A stretch of 12,149 bases of DNA from DASXTS01 sp036505275 (GTDB taxonomy: Bacteria; Actinomycetota; Actinomycetes; Mycobacteriales; Pseudonocardiaceae): positions 1-12,149 of the forward strand of contig DASXTS010000495.1 in assembly GCA_036505275.1 (NCBI GenBank), in the 5' to 3' direction. How positions within the stretch are numbered: position 1 is the first letter of the stretch; the number at the start of each line of letters is the position of its first letter. Both the position numbers and the translations under genes were made by a program. Shown one piece after another: positions 6,351-12,149 of this stretch. The notes under the pieces are model-generated. The model ran no database searches and was not told the DNA's origin. It was given only the letters and a program-made list of their open reading frames with translations.

Positions 6351-6791
6351 TCAGGAGGGACCCCACGATGTCGACGATCTCAGGTAATGCCCGTCGGACC
6401 GCGGGCGACAACCGGTCGGCGTAGCCGAAGAAGGCACCGGAGACGGTGACCTGGAAAGCCGGGGACGTTGCGCCGTACAGCGCTGCCGCCAAGCCGACCA
6501 GGATGCCGGGATCCAAATGATGCGACCAACCCGGCGGCTGGCCACCAGGTTCGACCCGGTGGACCGACACCGTACCGGGCTCACCGCGGCCCTCGGCGGC
6601 GGCGTCGATCAAGACGACCAGCCGGGCTCTGGCCAGATAGGCGGCCAATTCCGGAGTGAGCTGGTGGCGGGTGACCAGCTGCGCGCCGGCCAACCGTGGG
6701 TCACTCGCCAGCAGCGTGATCGCCTGCCGGCCGGCGCGTCATCGCCGCGCAGCGGGTTGCCGAAGCCGATGACGAGAACCGCGCCTGTCAC
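6307..6791 (-). pseudogene. Hydrogenase maturation protease (M52), frameshifted
   Basis: Family of endopeptidases that trim the C-terminal tail of the NiFe-hydrogenase large subunit after nickel insertion. The GTG start at 6791 overlaps the large-subunit stop as GTGA. The first frame reads VLVIGFGNPLRGDD, the family signature, but GDDGVG is disturbed and a frameshift within about 6724-6740 moves the rest to another frame: DPRLAGAQLVTRHQLTPELA, LVVLIDAA with the likely metal-binding Asp, and SHHLDPGILVGLAAALYG with the likely metal-binding His. The last dozen residues are antisense to the ATPase fragment, so the native end is also lost. About 160 residues if rejoined, a normal length. Almost certainly non-functional as written. 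Confidence 0.85.
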
Positions 6792-7618
6792 CGGCGCAGC
6801 TCGTCGAGGACGGCGCCGGCCGGGCCGACGAGCTGGATCCGCAGCGGCATCTGTCCGATGGCATGGGTCGAGCAGGACAGGCACGGGTCGTAGCAGCGGA
6901 TGACGGCCTCGACCCGGTTGAGCATCGGCTCGGCGAGCCGGACACCGCGGACGTAGTGCCGGGCGACCTGCAGCACGGCCTTGTTCCTGGCCAGGTTGTT
7001 GTGGCCGGTGGCAAGGAGCAGGTTCACCCACTGCACCAGCCCGTTTTCATCGACCCGGTAGTGGTGAATCAGGGTGCCGCGCGGCGCCTCGGCCACGCCC
7101 ACCCCCTCGTTGGCGTTGATGCCGGCGTGGGCGCGCACCAGTGGCGACAGGATGTCGGGGCCGCGCAGCAGCGCCTCCAGTTTCTCCAGGCGGTGCAGGA
7201 TGTCGATCAGCCGAGCTTGGTGGTAGTGGAAGGAGCTGGACGGCACCCGGCCCAGCCGCGCGCGGAACGCGGCCAGCGCCTGGTCGGCCAGCGGGGTTCC
7301 CATCCGGTCCGCGACGTTGATCCGGGCCAGTGGGCCGACCCGGTACACCCCGTCGGGGTAGCCGAGGCCGGTCCAGTACGCCGACTTCAGGTACGACCAG
7401 GGCTCGACGGCCTCGCCGAGGTAGTTCCAGTAGGGGCGGGGGTCGACGTCGCCGGCAAGCCGGTTGCCGTCGGCATCGATGACGCGCAGCCGCCCCGTCG
7501 TAGTGCTCGACCTCGCCGTCCGGGCCGACCAGCGCCATGAAGGCGGACGGGAAGTCGCCGAAAACGGCGGCCTCCTGCTGGTCCGCGGCATGCCAGCGGG
7601 TTGGGGTTGCGTGCTGCT
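6788..7618 (-). pseudogene. NiFe-hydrogenase large subunit, 5'-truncated (group 3b-like)
   Basis: The C-terminal two-thirds of a hydrogenase large subunit, the nickel-bearing catalytic chain. Seen: GPDGEVEHYDG, then after an extra base in the C run at 7493-7496, GRLRVIDADGN, PYWNYLGEAVEPWSYLKSAY, GVYRVGPLARINVADRMGTP, NEGVGVAEAPRGTLIHHYRV, and the nickel-ligand motif DPCLSCSTH followed by a 24-residue tail suited to maturation cleavage. The tone of the sequence resembles NAD(P)-linked group 3b enzymes. The N-terminal nickel motif (RxCGxC) is absent: homology begins only at AARNPNPLA near 7617, with another shift within 7581-7596. No small subunit or diaphorase genes are present. No active enzyme can be made. 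It abuts the DosR-like box of the WS/DGAT gene. Confidence 0.9.
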
Positions 7619-7620
7619 AG

Positions 7621-7634
7621 GGGACGTTCGGCCC
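7621..7634 (+). promoter_or_regulatory. Possible DosR-like box, distal, WS/DGAT gene
   Basis: GGGACGTTCGGCCC matches 11 of 14 positions of the DosR core GGGACTWWAGTCCC, with both outer arms (GGGAC and CCC) intact. It is the best box in the window, 85 nt before the ATG at 7720. In M. tuberculosis tgs1, of the same family as the downstream gene, is strongly DosR-dependent. Confidence 0.5.
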
Positions 7635-7643
7635 AGCTCATTC

Positions 7644-7657
7644 GGGACCGCCGCCCC
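7644..7657 (+). promoter_or_regulatory. Possible DosR-like box, proximal, WS/DGAT gene
   Basis: GGGACCGCCGCCCC matches 9 of 14 positions of the DosR core, with GGGAC and CCC arms and a poor centre. It ends 62 nt before the ATG and is 23 bp from the distal box, on the same face of the helix. Confidence 0.35.
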
Positions 7658-7719
7658 GGCCGTCCCGGCGGATTGGCGAGCAGGCTCGGTCCGAGCGCCA
7701 ACCGTCCGGGGTGATGATC

Positions 7720-9117
7720 ATGGAACGCTTGACGGCGCAAGATTTGATGAGTCTGTGGCCGGATGAGCTGGGATGGCCGATGGACATCGGCGCCCTGGCC
7801 ATCCTGGACGGCACCGGCCTGCTCGACCCGGACGGCCGGTTCCGCATCGAGGACGCGCGGGAAGCGGTGCGGCGGCGCCTGCATCTGGTGCCGAGGTTCC
7901 GGCAGTTGCTGTATAAGCCGCCGCTGGGTCTGGGCGGGCCGCTGTGGGTCGACGCCCCGTCCGTTGACCTCACGGAACATATCCGGGTCCGGCAGTTGAC
8001 GGCACCGGCCGACGAGGCCCAGCTGTTGCTCGCCGTCGAGCGGTTGCGGGCCCGCCGGCTGCGCCGATCCCGTCCGCTGTGGGAGATGTGGTTCCTGGCG
8101 GGACTGCCGGACGGGCGGATCGGCATGTACCTGAAGGCGCATCACACCATCGCCGACGGCGTGGCCGGGGTGGCGCTGCTGGGCACATTGCTCGACGTGG
8201 AGGCCACCGTGCCACCGACGCCGGAACGGCCCCGGAGCCCCGCGCCGATGCCAACCAAGGGCGAGCTGCTGCGGGACATCCTCCGGCGCCGCACCCGCGC
8301 GGTCCGCGGCGCGCTGACCAGGGTCGCGCACCCGGTCGGCACCGCCCGCCGGGCGCGCGCGGCGTGGCCGGCGATTCGGAGCTTCTACCAGGCGCGGGCG
8401 CCGCGGACCAGCCTCAACCGCCCGATCGGCGCGGATCGCCGGCTGGCCCTCATCCGCTGCCGGCTGGACCTCGCCAGACGGGTCGCACACGCGCACGATG
8501 CCAAGGTCAATGACGTCCTGCTGACAGTCGTTGCGGGTGGCCTGCGGGATCTCCTGCGCAGTCGTGGCGAACCGGTCGACGTTGTGCTGCGGGCGTTCGT
8601 CCCGGTTTCCCTGCACCGCGAAAGGCTTGGTGCGGCCCAGGGCAATCAGGACGCGGTCATGGTCGCGCCGCTGCCGATCGGCGAGCCCGACGTGGTTGCG
8701 CGGCTCCGCCGGATCGCCAAGGCAACGGCCGAGCGGAAGAGTCAGATCCACGCTCCCGGCCTGAACGCCTTCCCGAACAGCCTCGTCCAGCGAGCGGCGT
8801 GGCACATGGTTGCCCGTCAACGATTCGTCAACGTGACCATCACCAACGTGCCTGGCCCGACGACTCCGCTGTACTTCGCCGGCGCACCGCTGCTGGAGGT
8901 GTTCCCGGTCGTGCCGATCACTGGGAACTTGACGCTTGGCATCGGGGCGCTCAGCTACGCCGGGCAGTTCAACATCACCGCAGTGGCCGACCGAGACGCG
9001 TGTCCCGATGTCGAGGTCTTCGCCGAAGGGTTGCGCGAGTCGCTGCGAGCGCTCACCGGAGCGCCCCACCGCGGTCGGCGCCTGGTGCATTGGCCCATCC
9101 ACGCCGACCATCCTTGA
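7720..9117 (+). CDS. WS/DGAT-family acyltransferase (wax ester/triacylglycerol synthase)
   Basis: Transfers an acyl group from acyl-CoA to diacylglycerol or a long-chain alcohol, making storage lipid at the inner membrane face. The protein has 465 residues from the ATG at 7720; GGGGTG lies just upstream, and MERLTAQDLMSLWPDE followed by MDIGALAILDG is where relatives begin, so the GTG at 7711 and ATG at 7714 are less likely. Seen: the catalytic HHxxxDG motif as HHTIADG at 141-147; the WS/DGAT C-terminal domain with FVNVTITNVPGPTTPLYFAG, then LLEVFPVVPI and IGALSYAGQFNITAVAD. Length is normal and no lesion is visible, unlike the genes on either side. Tgs1 of M. tuberculosis is induced by DosR during hypoxia; the tandem boxes upstream suggest the same here. 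Substrate preference cannot be told from sequence. Confidence 0.95.
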   Translation: MERLTAQDLMSLWPDELGWPMDIGALAILDGTGLLDPDGRFRIEDAREAVRRRLHLVPRFRQLLYKPPLGLGGPLWVDAPSVDLTEHIRVRQLTAPADEAQLLLAVERLRARRLRRSRPLWEMWFLAGLPDGRIGMYLKAHHTIADGVAGVALLGTLLDVEATVPPTPERPRSPAPMPTKGELLRDILRRRTRAVRGALTRVAHPVGTARRARAAWPAIRSFYQARAPRTSLNRPIGADRRLALIRCRLDLARRVAHAHDAKVNDVLLTVVAGGLRDLLRSRGEPVDVVLRAFVPVSLHRERLGAAQGNQDAVMVAPLPIGEPDVVARLRRIAKATAERKSQIHAPGLNAFPNSLVQRAAWHMVARQRFVNVTITNVPGPTTPLYFAGAPLLEVFPVVPITGNLTLGIGALSYAGQFNITAVADRDACPDVEVFAEGLRESLRALTGAPHRGRRLVHWPIHADHP

Positions 9118-9228
9118 GCCGCTGGTTGCCGATCGCCAGGCGGTGCCCCGTCCGGGAGGTCGCCCCGGCTCGGTTACCGGCCGCCCTCGCCTGTTCGCGG
9201 TGATAGCTTCGGCGGCCGGCGTGCTGGG

Positions 9229-9504
9229 TCAGGTCGCCGGCGCGTCCGCGGAGATGAAGTCTCTGACGGCCGTCATGACCTCGGCGGGCTGCTCGGAGTG
9301 CGCAATGTGACCGGCCCGCTCGATGATGTGCAGGTGCGCATGGGGGATCCCGGCCGCTAGCTCGAGCTGATGCTCCGGCGGGAACACAAAGTCATCCCGG
9401 CCCGCCATGACCAGCTTCGGCACGGCGATCTCGCCGAGGCGGTCCATGACCGTCCAGCCCTTGAGCAGGTGGCGGCCAGCGAAGATCATCCGAGCGTGTC
9501 GTTC
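9229..9504 (-). pseudogene. Alpha/beta hydrolase, C-terminal fragment
   Basis: Reads ERHARMIFAGRHLLKGWTV, MDRLGEIAVPKLVMAGRDDF, VFPPEHQLELAAGI, HLHIIERAGHIAHSEQPAEV and ends VRDFISADAPAT. This is the last 90 or so residues of an alpha/beta hydrolase with the catalytic Asp (GRDDF) and His (AGHIAH). The N-terminal half with the nucleophile elbow (GxSxG) is missing; in its place, from GAACGAC at 9498-9504, is amidase sequence. The native stop is kept. With no start and no nucleophile it cannot be active. An ATG inside (MDRLGEI) could begin a short product but has no evident ribosome site. Confidence 0.8.
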
Positions 9505-9746
9505 CCGAGACCCAACGGAGCCATACCGGTTGCGAGCGCCGCGGCCTCGCCGCCGCTGGAGGCGCCGGGGGTCCGAGACCGGTCCCACGGGTTGATGGTC
9601 GCTCCCCAGAGTTCGCTGTCGGTGTGCCAGCCGATCCCGAAGTCGGGAAGGCAGGTGCGGCCGATCGGGATCGCTCCGGCATTGCGCATCCGCTCGACGT
9701 CGGGGGCGTCCACGGCCGGATACGCACCCGTGAAGGCCTTGAGCCC
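9493..9746 (-). pseudogene. Amidase-signature enzyme, internal fragment
   Basis: Reads GLKAFTGAYPAVDAPDVERM, then AGAIPIGRTCLPDFGIGWHT, DSELWGATINPWDRSRTPGA and SSGGEAAALATGMAPLGLGN. The Ser-rich amidase signature with the cis-Ser and nucleophile region is visible (GASSGGEAAALATG), though the usual GGSSGG is GASSGG. The N-terminal part with the catalytic Lys and everything after GLGND are missing. Amidases hydrolyse carboxamides; this piece, about 85 of 450-500 residues, cannot. One end joins the hydrolase fragment at a 7-bp shared sequence; the other abuts a WS/DGAT fragment on the opposite strand within a few bases. Confidence 0.85.
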
Positions 9747-9749
9747 GCG

Positions 9750-9953
9750 CGGTTGCTCGAGGTGTTCCCGCTGTTGCCCCTCATCGCAAAGGTGTCGCTC
9801 GGTGTTGGCGCCCTCTCCTACGCCGAGCTGTTCACCATCACAGCGGTTGCCGACGCCGACGCCTGCCCAGACCTCGACGTCTTCGCGGCCGGCGCCCATC
9901 ACGAGCTACGGGCACTTGCCGCATCCACGCCGGTCGGCCCAGGTCGTCGTTAG
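9750..9953 (+). pseudogene. Second WS/DGAT acyltransferase, C-terminal fragment
   Basis: Sixty-odd residues with the native stop: LLEVFPLLPLIAKVSLGVGA, LSYAELFTITAVADADACPD, LDVFAAGAHHELRALAAS. It aligns without gaps to the C-terminus of the intact WS/DGAT gene (LLEVFPVVPITGNLTLGIGA and on) at roughly 60 percent identity by eye, with many synonymous changes too, so it is a diverged paralogue rather than a recent copy. The HHxxxDG domain is absent. A second acyltransferase gene probably once stood here in tandem with the first. Confidence 0.9.
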
Positions 9954-10120
9954 CCGGGCGCAGGGTCGATGACGAATCGACAGCACGCGGCCGATGCGGA
10001 TCTGGCAACCTCGCACGATCAGCGTACGCAATCGCGAGGGCCGGACGCATCCGCGGTGCGGGGCCGGCCGGACGGGGTGTTCTCGGTACTCGGTTCGAGC
10101 GGGCCTGGCGTCTCGTCGGC
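9954..10120. other. Spacer between WS/DGAT fragment and transporter
   Basis: A 167-bp stretch between convergent ends. I see GC-rich inverted sequence around 10050-10080 but no clear stem with a T run, and no coding signal. Confidence 0.4.
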
Positions 10121-11386
10121 TCAGGTCAGGCCAAGCACGATCAGCGCCGCGACGCACATGGCGATGAGGGCGATGGTCGCCAGGTAGAGAGCGGCGGTGC
10201 GCCGTGTTGCGGTGTAGGCGCCCATCAGGTCGCGGTCCCGGGCGATCCCGTACATGAAGGCCAGCAGGGGCAGCAGCAGTATCGCGTTGAGCACTTGTGA
10301 CAGAACCAGTATTGGGATGAGGGGTGCGCCGGGAACCAGCACGATCAGCGCGGCCACACTGGTCACGACCATATAGGTGATGTAGAACAGCGACGCATCG
10401 GCGATCTGGTCGTCGAGCGCCGCCTCGGACCCGGTGAACTCGCAGACCGAGTAGGCGGTCGACAACGGCAGGATCGCCGCGGCGAGCAGGCCCGCGCCGA
10501 TGAGCCCGATGCCGAAGAGGGCGCTGGCGAGGTTGCCCGCCAGTGGTTTCAGGGCACCGGCTGCGTCCGCGGCGGAGTTGATCGTGACGTCCTGGACGTG
10601 CAGGGTGCTCGCGCAGGCCACGACGATGAAGAAGCCAATGACCCCGGTGAGCACCGCGCCAGTCACCACGTCGATCCGCTCGTAGCGCAGCTCCGCCGGG
10701 GTGATCTTCTTGTCGACGGCGTACGACTGGATGAAGCTCAGCCCCCACGGCGCCAGAGTCGTGCCGATGGTGGCGGTGGCGATGAGCACGGCATCTCGGG
10801 TCAGCGGCATCGTGGGCACCACAAGCCCCCTGAGCGCCTGACTCCAATCAGGATGGCCGAGCAACCCCGCCGCGATGTAGGCGAGGAAGACCGTGGCCAG
10901 CCCCATCAGGATGTGCTCGACGCGGTGGAAGCTCCCGCGCAGCACGAGCACCGAGACGACGATTGCGGCAGCCGGGACCGACAGGTAGCGGCTGACACCG
11001 AACAGCTCGAAGCCGGCGGCGATCCCGGCGAACTCGGCGCAGGTTGTGCCCATGTTGGCAAGCAGCAGTACGGCGACGGCGGAGGCGGCATGGCGCACGC
11101 CGTACCGCTGACGGATGAGGCCGATCAGGCCCTGCCCGGTGACCACGCCCATCCGCGCCCCGAGGCTGTGGAAGACGACCAGGGCAATGGTCGACAGCAA
11201 CAGCACCCAGAGCAGCCGGTAGCCGTGCTGGGCGCCCAACACCGAGTAGGTGGTGACGCCGGCCGGGTCGTCGTCGGACAATCCGGCGAGCAGCCCGGGG
11301 CCGAGCACTGCGACCAGAGCGAGGATGTGCACCCTCCGGGGCGCCCTTGGCGCGAGCGGCCCTGCGTGATCAGAGGTCGGGGCCAC
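10121..11386 (-). CDS. Nramp-related divalent metal transporter (Mg2+-type candidate)
   Basis: A 421-residue inner-membrane transporter with about eleven hydrophobic segments. Seen: GPGLLAGLSDDDPAGVTTYS in TM1, where D40-P41-A42-G43 stands at the canonical DPGN; a TM3 region NMGTTCAEFAGIAAGFELFG; and in TM6 TTLAPWG (A212-P213-W214) in place of the canonical A-M-P-H. Loss of the metal-coordinating Met and of the TM1 Asn argues against an ordinary Mn/Fe Nramp and resembles Nramp-related magnesium transporters, whose binding site takes a hydrated ion. The GTG start lies 3 nt after the stop of the upstream PRC/MgtE-N gene, so the two are one transcription unit and probably translationally coupled; its own ribosome site is weak (GGAC). 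No lesion is visible. Metal specificity is inferred. Confidence 0.9.
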   Translation of the reverse strand: MAPTSDHAGPLAPRAPRRVHILALVAVLGPGLLAGLSDDDPAGVTTYSVLGAQHGYRLLWVLLLSTIALVVFHSLGARMGVVTGQGLIGLIRQRYGVRHAASAVAVLLLANMGTTCAEFAGIAAGFELFGVSRYLSVPAAAIVVSVLVLRGSFHRVEHILMGLATVFLAYIAAGLLGHPDWSQALRGLVVPTMPLTRDAVLIATATIGTTLAPWGLSFIQSYAVDKKITPAELRYERIDVVTGAVLTGVIGFFIVVACASTLHVQDVTINSAADAAGALKPLAGNLASALFGIGLIGAGLLAAAILPLSTAYSVCEFTGSEAALDDQIADASLFYITYMVVTSVAALIVLVPGAPLIPILVLSQVLNAILLLPLLAFMYGIARDRDLMGAYTATRRTAALYLATIALIAMCVAALIVLGLT

Positions 11387-11389
11387 TGT

Positions 11390-12149
11390 TCAGGTCCCGT
11401 GCGGTTCTCGACGCGAACCGCCGGCTCTGGTCGGGCGGTAGCCGCGCCAGCCTCCCATGCGCATGAATCGTCGCCGCGTCAGCGGCGACCGCGAGATGAC
11501 CAGATGGCGATAGTGGTGGCCGGACGCCGAAGGCAGCTCGTCGATCACGCTGGCGGCGTGGTCGGGCTCGAGGGCCAGCAGCAGACGACCACTCACCTCG
11601 GGATGGGCCCGCGCCACAGCTGCCGCGGCCCGCTCCGGCCCCACCGTCCTGATCACGTCGGCGGCGCTGTCCAGATCGAGACGGGTCAGCAGTTCGGCCA
11701 GTGCATGCGCGTCCAACCGGTGCACGGCCGCGACCGTGGTGGCCAGCTGCACGTCGTGGCCACGGTCCGAGGTCAGGTGCAGATCGCGCCAGTCGACCGC
11801 CCGCTCGGGGAACCGCTCCCTCAGCCACCGCAGTCCGAGGCGACCGCAGACGGTGCCGAACCCCACATCGACCGCGGCCAGCTCGAGCCGCCCGTCGGGA
11901 AGCCGCGTCAGCAGCACATCCGAGACCCGGGCCAGCCGGTGCCCCACCACGTCCATGATCTGGGTGTCCAGGACGTCACGGCCCAGCAGCAGCTCATCGT
12001 CCGCCAGCGGGATCGAGCGGCCGTCGATGGCGAAGGAATCCATGGACCCCACGTCGCGAAGCATGACCGCGGACCGCTCGAAGGCGGCCACCGCACTCCA
12101 CGGCAGCAGGTGCGAAAGACGCCGCCGGGAGCCGATGGCCAGCCGGTGA
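11390..12149 (-). CDS. PRC-barrel / MgtE N-domain protein, 5' end outside window
   Basis: The visible C-terminal 252 residues of a soluble protein whose frame stays open to the right edge (HRLAIGSRRRLSHLLPWSAV), so a GTG at 12091 is probably not the start. Seen: a PRC-barrel-like segment (LLLGRDVLDTQIMDVVGHRL, ARVSDVLLTRLPDGRLELAA), then helical repeats like the MgtE cytosolic N domain (LAELLTRLDLDSAADVIRTV, SGRLLLALEPDHAASVIDEL), and a basic tail. In MgtE the N domain senses cytosolic Mg2+ and gates the pore; here no pore follows, and the next gene, 3 nt downstream, is the Nramp-related transporter. It is likely its sensor or regulator. CBS motifs, common in relatives, are not in the visible part. 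Confidence 0.8.
   Translation of the reverse strand, partial: HRLAIGSRRRLSHLLPWSAVAAFERSAVMLRDVGSMDSFAIDGRSIPLADDELLLGRDVLDTQIMDVVGHRLARVSDVLLTRLPDGRLELAAVDVGFGTVCGRLGLRWLRERFPERAVDWRDLHLTSDRGHDVQLATTVAAVHRLDAHALAELLTRLDLDSAADVIRTVGPERAAAAVARAHPEVSGRLLLALEPDHAASVIDELPSASGHHYRHLVISRSPLTRRRFMRMGGWRGYRPTRAGGSRREPHGT

Noticed and set aside
7387..9111. Minus-strand open frame of 574 codons
   Set aside because: Antisense to the WS/DGAT gene. Its last part touches the hydrogenase remnant (AARNPNPLA) in frame only briefly.
10050..10085. Inverted GC-rich sequence as a rho-independent terminator
   Set aside because: Imperfect stem and no T run; such sequences are common by chance at this GC content.
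9906..10847. Minus-strand frame of 313 codons
   Set aside because: An out-of-frame shadow of the Nramp-related gene, rich in Arg, His and Gly, with no domain.
1..12149. Mobile element as the cause of the broken genes
   Set aside because: I found no transposase, integrase, terminal inverted repeats or target duplications; junctions look like simple deletions.

Overview
This is a very GC-rich window with strong G/C bias at codon third positions and many GTG starts. Together with its gene families this points to a soil or filamentous actinomycete; I cannot place it to genus. The content resembles a dormancy/hypoxia island of the kind DosR (DevR) controls in mycobacteria: a CtpF-like P-type ATPase, a two-CBS-domain protein, a WS/DGAT acyltransferase (the Tgs1 family), and remnants of phosphoketolase, acetate kinase, an NiFe-hydrogenase and a second cation ATPase.

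Layout. (1) 165-3736: an intact P2-type cation ATPase (minus) and a CBS-CBS-BON protein (plus) diverge from a 230-bp promoter region. (2) 3738-5024: a minus-strand operon, starting with an intact DUF4342 protein and continuing into a decayed membrane protein and two short genes, the last with one frameshift. (3) 5041-7618: mostly debris. It holds a phosphoketolase fragment spliced to a twice-broken acetate kinase (plus), two short minus-strand ORFs, a P-type ATPase fragment (plus), and the 3' part of a group-3b-like NiFe-hydrogenase large subunit with its maturation protease (minus), both frameshifted. (4) 7621-9117: an intact WS/DGAT acyltransferase preceded by two DosR-like boxes. (5) 9229-9953: fragments of an alpha/beta hydrolase, an amidase and a second WS/DGAT, joined end to end. 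(6) 10121-12149: an intact Nramp-related transporter behind a PRC-barrel/MgtE-N protein that runs off the right edge, apparently a magnesium module.

Main points. Possible DosR-like palindromes sit 60-62 nt from the start codons of the ATPase, CBS-BON and WS/DGAT genes, and two of the three promoters carry a second copy 22-23 bp further upstream. About 7 kb of coding sequence is free of frameshifts, while roughly 4 kb between and beside it is broken by about a dozen frameshifts and several deletion junctions, two of which lie on 7-bp microhomologies. The simplest reading is an island losing its fermentation and hydrogen genes while keeping ion transport, nucleotide sensing and neutral-lipid synthesis. 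I see no tRNA, rRNA, CRISPR array, transposase or attachment site.
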